64,000 nt of DNA from Sphingomonas oryzagri (GTDB lineage: Bacteria; Pseudomonadota; Alphaproteobacteria; Sphingomonadales; Sphingomonadaceae), in NCBI RefSeq assembly GCF_029906645.1, contig NZ_JARYGZ010000001.1:2476084-2540083 (forward strand). The letters run 5' to 3'. This document shows positions 28,855 through 37,301 of the stretch, piece by piece. Numbering within the stretch: position 1 is the stretch's first letter; each line of letters begins with the position of its first letter. The notes below the pieces were generated by a model. It did no database searches and was not told the DNA's origin. It saw only the letters and a program-made list of their open reading frames with translations. Both the position numbers and the translations under genes were made by a program.

Positions 28855-31083
28855 ATGAGCCAGATCACCGCCGAGATCGTCGCCCAGCACGGGCTTTCCG
28901 AGGATGAATACAGCCGCGTCCTGCACGCGCTGGGCCGGGAGCCGAACCTCACGGAACTCGGCATCTTCTCGGTGATGTGGTCGGAGCATTGCTCGTACAA
29001 ATCCAGCCGCATCCATCTGAAGAAGCTGCCCACCACCGGCCCGCAGGTGATCTGCGGCCCCGGCGAGAATGCCGGCGTGGTCGACATCGGCGACGGGCAG
29101 GCCGCCATCTTCAAGATGGAGAGCCACAACCACCCGAGCTACATCGAGCCGTATCAGGGCGCCGCGACCGGCGTCGGCGGCATCCTGCGCGACGTCTTCA
29201 CGATGGGCGCGCGGCCGATCGCCAACATGAACGCGCTGCGCTTCGGCCGGCCGGACCATCCCAAGATGCGCCACCTGATCGCGGGCGTCGTCCACGGCAT
29301 CGGCGGCTACGGCAATTGCGTAGGCGTCCCCACCGTCGGCGGCGAGGTCAATTTCCACAAGGCCTATGACGGCAACATCCTCGTCAACGCGATGACGGTG
29401 GGCATCGCCGATACCGACAAGATCTTCTATTCGGCGGCGTCCGGCATCGGCAATCCGATCGTCTATGTCGGCTCCAAGACCGGCCGCGACGGCATCCACG
29501 GCGCCACGATGGCGTCGGCCGACTTCGACGAGAAGAGCGAGGAGAAGCGCCCGACCGTGCAGGTGGGCGATCCCTTCACCGAGAAGCTGCTGATCGAGGC
29601 GTGCCTGGAGCTGATGGCTTCCGACGCGATCGTCGCCATTCAGGACATGGGGGCTGCCGGCCTCACTTCCTCCTCGGTCGAGATGGCCAGCAAGGGCGGC
29701 GTCGGCATCGAACTCGACATGAACGCCGTGCCCCAGCGCGAAGAGGGCATGACCCCCTACGAGATGATGCTGAGCGAGAGCCAGGAGCGGATGCTCATGG
29801 TGCTGAAGCCCGGCCGCGAGGATTTCGCCGAGGCCATCTTCCGCAAGTGGGAGCTGGATTTCGCGGTGATCGGCCACGTCACCGATACCGGCCACATGAT
29901 CCTCAAGTGGAATGGCGAGACGGTGTGCGACATCCCGCTCGCCCCGCTCGCCGACGAGGCGCCGCTCTACGACCGGCCGTCGGTCTCCAAGGAGGAATAC
30001 AAAGCGTGGGCGGGCGTGAAGCCGCTCGGCGACATTCCCGAGTCGACCGACATCGCCGCCGATCTGCTCAAGCTGATGGCCTCGCCGGACCTCGCCTCGC
30101 GCCGCTGGATCTGGGAGCAGTATGACCACATGGTCGGCGCCGACACGGTGCAGCGCCCCGGCGGCGACGCGGCGGTGGTGCGCGTCCACGGGACGGACAA
30201 GGGCATCGCGATCAGCACCGACTGCACGCCGCGTTATTGCTATGCGGACCCTTATGAGGGCGGCAAGCAGGCGATCGCCGAATGCTACCGCAATTTGTCG
30301 GCGGTGGGCGCGACGCCGCTGGCGGTGACCAACTGCCTCAACTTCGCCAACCCGCAGCGCCCCGAGATCATGGCGCAGCTGACCGGCTGCCTCGAAGGCA
30401 TGGGCGACGCCTGCCGCGCGCTCGACTTCCCGATCGTGAGCGGCAACGTCAGCCTCTACAACGAGAGCAAGGCGACGGGCGGGGGGAGCGCCATCCTGCC
30501 GACGCCGGCGATCGGCGGGATCGGGCTGCTGGCGGATTGGTCGAAGAGCGCGACGATCGGCTCAGCCAACGATGGCGACGATCTTTGGCTGATCGGAGAT
30601 TGGCCTACCCACCTTGGCCAGTCGCTGTGGCTGCGCGAGATTCATGGCTCCGAGGCAGGCTCCCCGCCGCCAGTCGATTTGGCGCTCGAGCGTAAGCACG
30701 GTGAAGCAATCCGGAAAGCGATCGACGCCGGTCTTGTTACGGCCGTGCATGACGTATCGGATGGCGGCCTCATGGTGGCCCTCGCGGAGATGGCCTTGGC
30801 ATCCGATAAGGGGCTAAAATTGGACCGTGACCTGCCACTTTCGCCCGCTGCGATGTTTGGTGAAGATCAGGGCCGGTACGTCGTGGCGACCAACAATTCT
30901 GAAGCTCTGCTCAGTTTGCTGGCTGAGAACGATTTACCCCATCATGTCATCGGCGTGGTCAACAGCGATGAGCCGCAACTGATTCAGTGGGAAGGCCGGC
31001 ACGCAATTACTATCCCGTGGCTCCGCCGCGCGCACGAGGGCTTCTTCCCGACGCTGATGGGCGCCGACGCCGCGCTGGCGTGA
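28855..31083 (+). CDS. purL: Phosphoribosylformylglycinamidine synthase subunit PurL
   Basis: The 742-residue ATP-dependent subunit of FGAM synthase acts in step 4 of purine synthesis, with PurQ and PurS encoded elsewhere. It shows [64 protein letters not shown] and the second-half GNVSLYNES. The length fits the small PurL type rather than the fused 1300-residue form. From about 30540 to 31020 the codons are clearly less GC-rich than in the first two thirds, although the protein still reads through intact. Confidence 0.97.
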   Translation: MSQITAEIVAQHGLSEDEYSRVLHALGREPNLTELGIFSVMWSEHCSYKSSRIHLKKLPTTGPQVICGPGENAGVVDIGDGQAAIFKMESHNHPSYIEPYQGAATGVGGILRDVFTMGARPIANMNALRFGRPDHPKMRHLIAGVVHGIGGYGNCVGVPTVGGEVNFHKAYDGNILVNAMTVGIADTDKIFYSAASGIGNPIVYVGSKTGRDGIHGATMASADFDEKSEEKRPTVQVGDPFTEKLLIEACLELMASDAIVAIQDMGAAGLTSSSVEMASKGGVGIELDMNAVPQREEGMTPYEMMLSESQERMLMVLKPGREDFAEAIFRKWELDFAVIGHVTDTGHMILKWNGETVCDIPLAPLADEAPLYDRPSVSKEEYKAWAGVKPLGDIPESTDIAADLLKLMASPDLASRRWIWEQYDHMVGADTVQRPGGDAAVVRVHGTDKGIAISTDCTPRYCYADPYEGGKQAIAECYRNLSAVGATPLAVTNCLNFANPQRPEIMAQLTGCLEGMGDACRALDFPIVSGNVSLYNESKATGGGSAILPTPAIGGIGLLADWSKSATIGSANDGDDLWLIGDWPTHLGQSLWLREIHGSEAGSPPPVDLALERKHGEAIRKAIDAGLVTAVHDVSDGGLMVALAEMALASDKGLKLDRDLPLSPAAMFGEDQGRYVVATNNSEALLSLLAENDLPHHVIGVVNSDEPQLIQWEGRHAITIPWLRRAHEGFFPTLMGADAALA

Positions 31084-31092
31084 GCCGCGTAA

Positions 31093-31194
31093 GCCCCTCC
31101 CTGAAAGGGAGGGGTTGGGGTGGGTCACTTTCCGTATCACGGATGCGCCCGCCTCGGGCGAACCCACCCCCGCCCCCTTCCTTTCAGGGAGGGG
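31093..31194. repeat. Inverted repeat, GCCCCTCCCTGAAAGGG family
   Basis: Arm 31093-31125 (itself a CCCTCCCTGAAAGGGAGGGG hairpin) pairs with 31158-31194. The same ~100-bp structure recurs at 34943-35046, also after the end of a plus-strand gene. It is likely a mobile palindromic repeat that may also act as a transcript end. Confidence 0.8.
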
Positions 31195-31557
31195 GAGAAG
31201 AGCGCCGGACGCACCTCGACTCCGAAATCAGGACAGGGGGAAATCACGGCCGGCGCGTCCGCGCCAACGGCACCCGGTGCTGGACGGCTTGGGTAAGCGA
31301 GTGCGGGTATGGAAAGCCGCGTCCAGGCTTCGATGGATCGACTGGGCCTTCCGTCGCTGGCACGATGGCATGGCCGTCAGAACGCCGATCCCTTGGTTTA
31401 CTCATGTGCGAAGCATCGACTTGAACCGGATGACTTCGCGCCGGCCGCCGGGTCGATGCGCGAACGCCCCGCCCCGGTTCCCGCCCCTCGACCCCGGTGC
31501 GCAACGGGTTCGAAAGACGCGGCGACTTATATCCTTATTGGTTCGTTTTGTCAAGCG
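31195..31557. other. Intergenic stretch with no supported gene
   Basis: About 360 bp between two repeat blocks. Short ORFs exist on both strands (for example 31309-31638 plus and 31244-31504 minus) but lack a Shine-Dalgarno, recognisable motifs or codon bias, and they run into the repeats. No tRNA or other known RNA fold was recognised. Confidence 0.4.
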
Positions 31558-31745
31558 CGAACTCTTCCTCCCTGCGCGAAGCGTGGGGAGGGGGACCATT
31601 TGCGCAGCAAATGGTGGAGGGAAAAGCCGGGCGCCTGATACGTCAGGACTTATCGGCTATCGCCGACCCCCTCCACCGCCTTCGGCGTTCAACAGAGACA
31701 CGTGTCTCTGTTGAACCCTCCCCAAGCAAGCTTGGGGAGGATTTG
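31558..31745. repeat. Complex palindromic repeat block
   Basis: Contains at least three hairpins: arms 31595-31602 / 31608-31615, a perfect 28-bp palindrome at 31688-31715, and a 10-bp stem 31717-31726 / 31731-31740 (CCTCCCCAAG, CAAG loop). Its outer parts carry related GGGGAGG motifs. It lies between purL and the hemerythrin gene, whose stop is at 31748. Confidence 0.65.
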
Positions 31746-31747
31746 CC

Positions 31748-32755
31748 TCACGCCAGCTTGAACCCCTCGCGGTTGGCCGCCGCGGTCAGCGCCTTGTTCT
31801 TCGCCTCGTCCAGGCCGGCGTGGATCTTGGGGAAGATCTTGTCCTCCTCCTCGCGGATATGGGCGTTCAGGTCGGCGCGGAAATCGGCGATCTTCTGGGC
31901 GAATTCCGGCGCCGCCTTGTCCATGGTGTCGAGCTCGTAGAGATACTGCTTGTGGTATCCCTGCTCGTGGTTGAGCGCATCGGCATCGGCCTTGTCTCCC
32001 CATTCCCGCAGCGCCGGGTAGATCACATTCTCTTCGGTGAAGGCGTGCTTGCCGAGCGCGTGCTTGAGCTGGGTGAGCAGCAGGGTGCGCTTGGCGGGCT
32101 GCTCGGGCGTCGATCTGGCCAGCTTGTCGAGGATTGCCAGCGCCGCCTTGTGCTCGGCCTTCAAGGCCTCCAGCCAGTCGCCGGCCATCACGCTCGGCGC
32201 CTGCACCGCCGCCTTGCGGCCGAGATTGGCGGCGATGCCGACCGCGAGGCCCGCCGCCGCGACGCCCAGAACGGTGCCGGTGCCGACCTTGGACTTGGAT
32301 GCGGAGGACTTGGACGCGGGCTTGCGCGCCGTCGCCGCCTTGCCGGTCGCGCCCTTGCGCGGGGCGGGCTTGCTCGCGGGCGTCACCGCCTTGCGCAGGC
32401 GGGCCGGCGCGGCGCGCACCCTCGCGACGATGCCCTTCGCCGTATCGGGCACATGCGCCGCCTCGATCGCATGATCGGCGGCCGCCTTGATCGCGTGCGC
32501 GGTCTCGCTCGCGGCGTGCGCCACGCTCTTCTCGGCGGCAGTGACGCGGGCGGAGACCTTCTCCAGCGTCGTTTTCGGCGCGGCCGGCCTGCGGACGGCG
32601 CGTTTCGGCGCGGTCTTGGGGGCCGCCGTCTTGCTCGCGGACTTGACGGACGCCTTGCGGGCACGGGCCGGCGCCTTGCTGCCGTTTGCCTTGATCGGGG
32701 TGCCGTTGGCCTTGGCGCCAGTGGCCTTGCTGGGGGTATCGGTGGCGGTTGCCAT
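31748..32755 (-). CDS. Hemerythrin (HHE) domain protein with histone H1-like N-terminus
   Basis: The 335-residue protein has three parts. Residues 1-157 are extremely rich in Ala, Lys, Pro and Ser with PKTAPKRAVRRPAAPK-type motifs, like bacterial histone H1/AlgP tails. Residues about 160-178 are hydrophobic (GTVLGVAAAGLAVGIAANLG). Residues about 195-335 are a hemerythrin-like four-helix domain with His/Glu ligands in LKAEHKAAL, KHAFTEENVIYP, HEQGYHKQYLYEL and NAHIREEEDKIFP. Such domains bind a di-iron centre and sense or store O2 or NO. The ATG at 32755 follows AAGGAG. DNA binding by the tail is inferred. Confidence 0.85.
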   Translation of the reverse strand: MATATDTPSKATGAKANGTPIKANGSKAPARARKASVKSASKTAAPKTAPKRAVRRPAAPKTTLEKVSARVTAAEKSVAHAASETAHAIKAAADHAIEAAHVPDTAKGIVARVRAAPARLRKAVTPASKPAPRKGATGKAATARKPASKSSASKSKVGTGTVLGVAAAGLAVGIAANLGRKAAVQAPSVMAGDWLEALKAEHKAALAILDKLARSTPEQPAKRTLLLTQLKHALGKHAFTEENVIYPALREWGDKADADALNHEQGYHKQYLYELDTMDKAAPEFAQKIADFRADLNAHIREEEDKIFPKIHAGLDEAKNKALTAAANREGFKLA

Positions 32756-32880
32756 GGAAAACTCCTTGGAAACGGGGCGGATGATGTTGGCCGACTCAAC
32801 CGATCGGGCGCCCCTCCTGTTCCCCCGCCCGCTTGACGGCCCCGCTTGACGGCATCGCATGGGCAGGACAGGTCCGGATC

Positions 32881-34119
32881 GTGACCGACCGCCACGGCAG
32901 CATCGACGGCCTCAGGGGCCTTGCCGTGATGGGCATCCTGCTGATGAACATCGCCGGCTTCGCGCTTCCCACCGGCGCCTATTTCAACCCGATGGCCGGC
33001 GGCGGCACGGCGCCCGCCGATCTCGCCATCTGGGCGATCAACTTCGTGGCTGTAGACGGGAAGATGCGCGCCCTCTTCTCGATCCTGTTCGGCGCCTCGA
33101 CGATGATCGTGGTCGAGCGCGCGGAGGCCGCCGGGCTGAGCGGCGCGCGCCTGCATCTGGCGCGGATGGCGACGTTGCTGCTGTTCGGGGCGGCGCACCT
33201 CGCTTTGGTCTGGTCGGGCGACATCCTGCTCCATTATGCGCTGGTCGGGATCATCGCGCTGCCGTTCACGCTGCTGAAGCCGAGCCAATTGGTGCGCCTC
33301 GCGATCCTGCTGCTGGTCACGCAGCTGGCGATCCAGCTGATCTTCTTCTCGGGCTTCCTGGTGCTGCGCGACGCCGCGATGGCGCCGGGTGCGAGCCAGG
33401 CGCAGATCGCAGCGTGGCAGGATTTCGCCAACGGTGTGGGCGTGAGCGACGCCCGCCACCTCTCCGCCGAGATCGCGCGGATGCGGGGATCGTGGGGCGG
33501 CATCGCCGCCCATCGCATTGCCGAGCAGTTTCCGTTCATCCCCGTCCTGCTCTGCTTCGACGGGCCGGAGACGCTGGCCTTCATGCTGATCGGCATGGCC
33601 GGGCTCAAATCGGGCTTCCTCACGGCCAAATGGGAGCGGCGGCGATATCTCCGCTGGTCGGCGATCGGCTTCGCGATCGGCCTGCCGCCGGTAATCGCCC
33701 TGTGCTGGCTCTGCATCCATTCGGGCTTCGAGACGCTGACCACCTTCGCCGCCGCGACGCTGTGCGGCGTGCCGTTCCGCCCGATCCTCGCGCTGTCTCT
33801 CGCGGCGCTGGCGCTGGCCTGGCTGACGGTGCGCGATCGCCCCCGCCTGCGCGCGGTCGGGCGGATGGCGTTCAGCAACTATCTCGGCACCAGCCTGCTG
33901 ATGACGTTCCTTTTCTATGGCTGGGGCGTCGGCTTGTTCGCGCGGATCGAGCGGGTGTGGCTCTATCCGATCGTGTTCGCCGTGTGGGGGCTGATGCTGC
34001 TGTGGAGCCCGTGGTGGCTCGCCCGCTTCCGCTACGGGCCGCTCGAATGGGCGTGGCGATCGCTGGCGCGCGGAGGGATGCAGCCGATGCGCCGAACCGA
34101 GGCGGCCGCCTCAATCTGA
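32881..34119 (+). CDS. DUF418 domain membrane protein
   Basis: The ~412-residue protein has eight to ten hydrophobic segments and the DUF418/YeiB opening SIDGLRGLAVMGILLMNIAG, followed by FSILFGASTMIV. Near the end, RMAFSNYLGTSLLMTFLFYG and RFRYGPLEWAWRSLA match the conserved DUF418 C-terminal region. The family resembles membrane acyltransferases but has no settled function. The start is probably the GTG at 32881; a TTG at 32833 would add 16 residues. It precedes bfd by 60 bp, with a palindromic operator across its stop. Confidence 0.85.
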   Translation: MTDRHGSIDGLRGLAVMGILLMNIAGFALPTGAYFNPMAGGGTAPADLAIWAINFVAVDGKMRALFSILFGASTMIVVERAEAAGLSGARLHLARMATLLLFGAAHLALVWSGDILLHYALVGIIALPFTLLKPSQLVRLAILLLVTQLAIQLIFFSGFLVLRDAAMAPGASQAQIAAWQDFANGVGVSDARHLSAEIARMRGSWGGIAAHRIAEQFPFIPVLLCFDGPETLAFMLIGMAGLKSGFLTAKWERRRYLRWSAIGFAIGLPPVIALCWLCIHSGFETLTTFAAATLCGVPFRPILALSLAALALAWLTVRDRPRLRAVGRMAFSNYLGTSLLMTFLFYGWGVGLFARIERVWLYPIVFAVWGLMLLWSPWWLARFRYGPLEWAWRSLARGGMQPMRRTEAAASI

Positions 34120-34150
34120 TATTGAGATTGGCTTGCAATATCCTTATACC
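34118..34150 (+). promoter_or_regulatory. bfd promoter with overlapping palindrome
   Basis: A perfect inverted repeat GATATTG-N11-CAATATC (34118-34142) overlaps a plausible promoter: -35 TTGAGA (34122-34127), 17-bp spacer, -10 TATACC (34145-34150). This puts the start about 24 bp before the bfd ATG. Its place before the iron-storage genes suggests an iron regulator (Fur or Irr type), but the motif was not matched to a known consensus. Confidence 0.5.
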
Positions 34151-34179
34151 CTGATCCGACTCCACGGGAGAGGGCACGA

Positions 34180-34353
34180 ATGGTCGTCTGCGTCTGCAAT
34201 GCTCTGCGGGAACGCGAAGTGCGCGAGGCGGCCCGTTCGGGCTGCCGGGATCCGTTGTCGGCCTACGCCTCGCTCGGCTGCCGCCCGCGCTGCGGCCAGT
34301 GCGTGCCCTATGCCCGCCAGCTGATCGCCTCTGAGCAGGCGGACGCCGCCTGA
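34180..34353 (+). CDS. bfd: Bacterioferritin-associated ferredoxin
   Basis: The 57-residue protein has the BFD-type [2Fe-2S] pattern: Cys4-x-Cys6 in VCVCNAL, then Cys38 and Cys41 in CRPRCGQC. In studied bacteria Bfd binds bacterioferritin and reduces its ferric core to release iron. A Shine-Dalgarno (GGGAGAGGG) precedes the ATG at 34180. It lies 80 bp upstream of bfr, in an order that suggests one iron-storage unit. Confidence 0.9.
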   Translation: MVVCVCNALREREVREAARSGCRDPLSAYASLGCRPRCGQCVPYARQLIASEQADAA

Positions 34354-34433
34354 GAATGACTTGCGCGAGTCGTTCGCGCTGGGTTTCCAGTCCCGCGAAG
34401 AGTAATGGGGCCTTCTGAACCAAGGAGGCTCCG

Positions 34434-34934
34434 ATGAAGGGTGACGCGAAAGTCATCGAACTCTTGAACCTGGCGCTCAAGAACGAGCTGACCGCGATCA
34501 ACCAATATTGGTTGCACTATCGGATGCTCGACAATTGGGGCGTGCAGAAGCTCGCCGATTACGAGCGTCACGAATCCATCGACGAGATGAAGCATGCCGA
34601 CTGGCTGGCGGAGCGCATCCTCTTCCTCGGCGGCCTGCCCAACTTCCAGCTGCTCGGCCGCCTGCGCATCGGCGAGAGCGTCGAGGAGATCCTGAAGGGC
34701 GACATGGCGCTCGAGGACGAGGCGATCCCGACGCTGCGCGAGGGCATGGCCCATGCCGAGAGCGTGCAGGATTATGTCAGCCGCGATCTGTTCGGCCGCA
34801 TCCTCCACAGCGAGGAGGAGCATGTCGACTTCCTCGACAAGCAGTTCGATCTGATCAGGCTGATGGGCATCCAGAACTACATCCAGCTGAACTCGAAGGC
34901 AGCCGGCGAGGGCGAGAGCAGCGCGGGAGCGTGA
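34434..34934 (+). CDS. bfr: Bacterioferritin
   Basis: The 166-residue subunit of the haem-containing iron-storage shell. All diagnostic residues align with E. coli Bfr: ferroxidase ligands Glu18, Glu51, His54, Glu94, Glu127 and His130, and the haem ligand Met52 in IDEMKHADW. The start MKGDAKVIELLN matches the family, and AAGGAGG stands before the ATG. After the stop come a palindromic repeat and a strong bidirectional terminator. Confidence 0.97.
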   Translation: MKGDAKVIELLNLALKNELTAINQYWLHYRMLDNWGVQKLADYERHESIDEMKHADWLAERILFLGGLPNFQLLGRLRIGESVEEILKGDMALEDEAIPTLREGMAHAESVQDYVSRDLFGRILHSEEEHVDFLDKQFDLIRLMGIQNYIQLNSKAAGEGESSAGA

Positions 34935-34942
34935 GGTCGTTG

Positions 34943-35046
34943 AGCCCCTCCCTGAAAGGGAGGGGTTTGGGTGGGTTCTGTTCAGCACACCGACGCGCCC
35001 GCCTCAGGCGAACCCACCCCCGCCCCCTCCCTTTCAGGGAGGGGAG
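34943..35046. repeat. Second copy of the GCCCCTCCCTGAAAGGG inverted repeat
   Basis: Arms 34943-34976 and 35009-35046. The sequence is close to that at 31093-31194, including the inner GCGCCCGCCTC.GGCGAACCC segment, so the two are copies of one element. Confidence 0.8.
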
Positions 35047-35055
35047 TGAGAAAAC

Positions 35056-35090
35056 AAAAAGGCCGGCTCCCTTTCGGGGCCGGCCTTTTT
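35056..35090. terminator. Bidirectional terminator between bfr and the HPt gene
   Basis: AAAAAGGCCGGC (35056-35067) pairs exactly with GCCGGCCTTTTT (35079-35090) around an 11-nt loop. U-runs follow the stem on both strands, so it can end the plus-strand bfr transcript and the convergent minus-strand HPt transcript. Confidence 0.9.
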
Positions 35091-35112
35091 CGTTGCCTGG
35101 ATCTTCCGCCTG

Positions 35113-35547
35113 TCAGCGCTGGGCCATGCCGAAGCTGCCCGCCGGCTTGCGACCGAAACCGCCCGGCCCCGGACGACGCTCGACGATCGGGTTCACCTCG
35201 CGGTCGAACAGGCGGAGCGTCGCGTCGAACAGCGGGCGCAGCTCGACCACCTTCTCGATCAGCTCGTCCGGCGTCTCGCGGGCTTCCACGCAGCGACGCG
35301 CGGTCATCTCGATCACCTCGGCCAGCTCGGCGAGCGGCACCGCGCCGAACTGGCGCGATTCGCCCTTCAGCGTGTGCGCCGGCAGCACCAAAGCGGCGGC
35401 CGAACGGTCGCGGATCGCCTGTTCGATCTGATCGACGGACTTGACCCCGTCTTCGCGGAAATAGCCGAGAATGCGCACGAAACCGGAGCCCAGTTCCGTA
35501 CGGACGCGTGCGAACACGCCCCAATCGACCAGTTCGGCGGCTCCCAT
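35113..35547 (-). CDS. Histidine phosphotransfer (HPt) domain protein
   Basis: The 144-residue protein is a single HPt helical bundle. The phospho-acceptor motif is LPAHTLKGESRQFGA, with the active His at about residue 58, the correct spacing to the following Gly, and the downstream LAELAEVIE helix. It would relay phosphate between a hybrid kinase and a response regulator; no partner gene is adjacent. A GTG at 35553 has better Shine-Dalgarno spacing (AAAGGGG, 8 nt) and is an alternative start. The Pro/Gly/Arg-rich tail is outside the domain. Confidence 0.8.
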   Translation of the reverse strand: MGAAELVDWGVFARVRTELGSGFVRILGYFREDGVKSVDQIEQAIRDRSAAALVLPAHTLKGESRQFGAVPLAELAEVIEMTARRCVEARETPDELIEKVVELRPLFDATLRLFDREVNPIVERRPGPGGFGRKPAGSFGMAQR

Positions 35548-35619
35548 AGCCACGGCGGCGACCCCTTTCACCCGCAACACTAACGATCGGGCTATGCACC
35601 CCATCGGGTAAAAGGAAGG

Positions 35620-35853
35620 TTACCGCGTCCTAGCGGATAGTCGAAGTCCGGGGCCGATCGGCGTGTTTTCGGGGGTGACGGACCATCCCCGCTCCTCCCC
35701 CACCGCGCCGATTTCGCGCGGCGCGACCGGATCGTCGGCCACGGCGAGTATATCGGGCGCCTCCGGCCCGCCCTCGCGAATCGCTCGGGCAACGCGGATG
35801 GCGGGCCAGGGGCAGCGCAACCCGCGAAGGTCGAGCAGCAGCGGCTCGCTCAC
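35620..35853 (-). CDS. TusA/SirA family sulfurtransferase-like protein
   Basis: The 77-residue product begins with LLLDLRGLRCPWPAIRVARA, carrying the TusA-family CPxP motif with Cys14, and ends with a strand-helix-strand pattern. TusA proteins carry persulfide sulfur for tRNA thiolation or molybdenum cofactor. The GTG at 35853 overlaps the der stop (GTGA), so it is translated with der. Which sulfur pathway it serves cannot be told from the sequence. Confidence 0.85.
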   Translation of the reverse strand: MSEPLLLDLRGLRCPWPAIRVARAIREGGPEAPDILAVADDPVAPREIGAVGEERGWSVTPENTPIGPGLRLSARTR

Positions 35854-37226
35854 TCGCCCTTCTTGTCCCCGAAAGGATTCTTCGGCGCGCGCAGCGTCAG
35901 GCGTACCGGCACCGCGCCGAAGCCCAGTTCCTTGCGGATGCCGTTGATCAGGTAGCGCTGGTAGCTCATCGGCAGCTCGTCCACGCGCGTGCCGAACAGC
36001 ACGAAGCCGGGCGGCCGCGTCTTGGCCTGGGTGATGAAGCGCAGCTTGATCCGCTTGCCGCCGGGCGCGGGCGGCGGGTTCTTCTCGATCGCCTTCTCGA
36101 ACCAGCGGTTGAGTTGGCCGGTGGAGACGCGCTTGCTCCACGCATCGCGCGTCTCGAACGCGGCGCCGAGAAGCTGGTCCAGCCCCTTGCCGGTGGCGGC
36201 GGAGACGGCGATCAGCGGCACGCCCTTCACCTGCGCCAGCCCCTCCTCCAGCGCGGCCTTCACGCCGTTGAACAGGGCGGACTGGCCTTCCGCCACATCC
36301 CATTTGTTCAGCGCGATGACGAGGGCGCGGCCTTCCTGCAGCACATGGTCGGCGATGCGCAGGTCCTGCGCCTCCAGCCCGCGCGTGGCATCGAGCAGCA
36401 GCACGACCACCTCGGCGAAATCCACCGCGCGCATCGTGTCGGAGGCGGAGAGCTTCTCCAGCTTGTCCTCCACCTTGGCCTTCTTGCGGAGGCCGGCGGT
36501 GTCGATCAGGCGGACCTCGCGGAACCGGCCCTCGGGCGACGGCCACATCCAGTCGACCGCGATCGAATCGCGGGTGATGCCGGCTTCCGGCCCGGTGATC
36601 ATCCGCTCTTCCTGCAGGAACTGGTTGACCAGGGTGGACTTGCCCGCGTTGGGGCGGCCGACGATGGCGAGCTTCAGGATGCGGTCGGGATCGTCCTCAT
36701 CCTCTTCCTCCTCCTCGAAATCCTGGCGGTCGATATAGGGGAGCAAAGCGGTGAACAGGTCGCCCATGCCCTCGCCATGTTCGGCGGACAGCGCGATCGG
36801 ATCGCCGAGGCCCAGCGCGAAGCTCTCCATGATGCCCGGCTCGGCGGCCTTGCCCTCCGCCTTGTTGCAGGCGAGCACGATCGGCGTGTCGGAGCCGCGC
36901 AGCCATTGCGCCACCGTCTCGTCGAGCGGGGTCACGCCGGCGCGCGCGTCGATCATGAAGATGGCGGCGTCGGCCTGCGCGACGGCGGCTTCCGTCTGCG
37001 CGCGCATCCGGCCCGGCAGGCTCTGCGGGTCGTCGCTCTCGAAGCCGGCGGTGTCGACGATGCGGAAGGGCACGCCGAGCAGATCGGCATCGCCCTCGCG
37101 CCGGTCGCGGGTCACGCCGGGGCGATCGTCCACCAGCGCGATGCGCTTGCCGACGAGGCGGTTGAACAGGGTCGATTTGCCGACATTGGGTCGGCCGACG
37201 ATGGCGACGGTGGGCAGCTTGGCCAT
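35850..37226 (-). CDS. der: GTPase Der (EngA)
   Basis: The 458-residue protein has two tandem GTPase domains and a KH-like C-terminal domain, unique to Der. Domain 1 has GRPNVGKSTLFN and DTAGF; domain 2 has GRPNAGKSTLVN, DTAGLRKKAKVEDKLE and NKWD. It is needed for assembly of the 50S ribosomal subunit. An acidic linker (EEEEDEDDPD) joins the two domains. It is followed directly by the tusA-like gene. Confidence 0.97.
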   Translation of the reverse strand: MAKLPTVAIVGRPNVGKSTLFNRLVGKRIALVDDRPGVTRDRREGDADLLGVPFRIVDTAGFESDDPQSLPGRMRAQTEAAVAQADAAIFMIDARAGVTPLDETVAQWLRGSDTPIVLACNKAEGKAAEPGIMESFALGLGDPIALSAEHGEGMGDLFTALLPYIDRQDFEEEEEDEDDPDRILKLAIVGRPNAGKSTLVNQFLQEERMITGPEAGITRDSIAVDWMWPSPEGRFREVRLIDTAGLRKKAKVEDKLEKLSASDTMRAVDFAEVVVLLLDATRGLEAQDLRIADHVLQEGRALVIALNKWDVAEGQSALFNGVKAALEEGLAQVKGVPLIAVSAATGKGLDQLLGAAFETRDAWSKRVSTGQLNRWFEKAIEKNPPPAPGGKRIKLRFITQAKTRPPGFVLFGTRVDELPMSYQRYLINGIRKELGFGAVPVRLTLRAPKNPFGDKKGE

Positions 37227-37262
37227 GCGGCTCCTTTAGGGCCGATCATGGCCGGAATCATA

Positions 37263-37291
37263 GCCCTCTCCCGCAACATGCGGGAGAGGGC
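37263..37291. terminator. Perfect hairpin between bamB and der
   Basis: A 12-bp perfect stem (37263-37274 with 37280-37291) and a 5-nt loop, in the 75-bp gap between bamB and der. There is no T-run on either side, so it may be a repeat or an attenuator or RNA-stability element rather than a full terminator. Confidence 0.4.
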
Positions 37292-37301
37292 CTCGCGTAT
37301 C

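Noticed and set aside
31195-31557. Possible small genes or a structured RNA (a GGTTCAAGTCG stretch on the minus strand looked like a T loop)
   Set aside because: No acceptor stem or tRNA/tmRNA fold could be built, and the short ORFs lack start signals and codon bias.
34982-35599. A 205-codon minus-strand frame through the repeat after bfr
   Set aside because: It reads through the inverted repeat and the terminator, and it overlaps the HPt gene in another frame.
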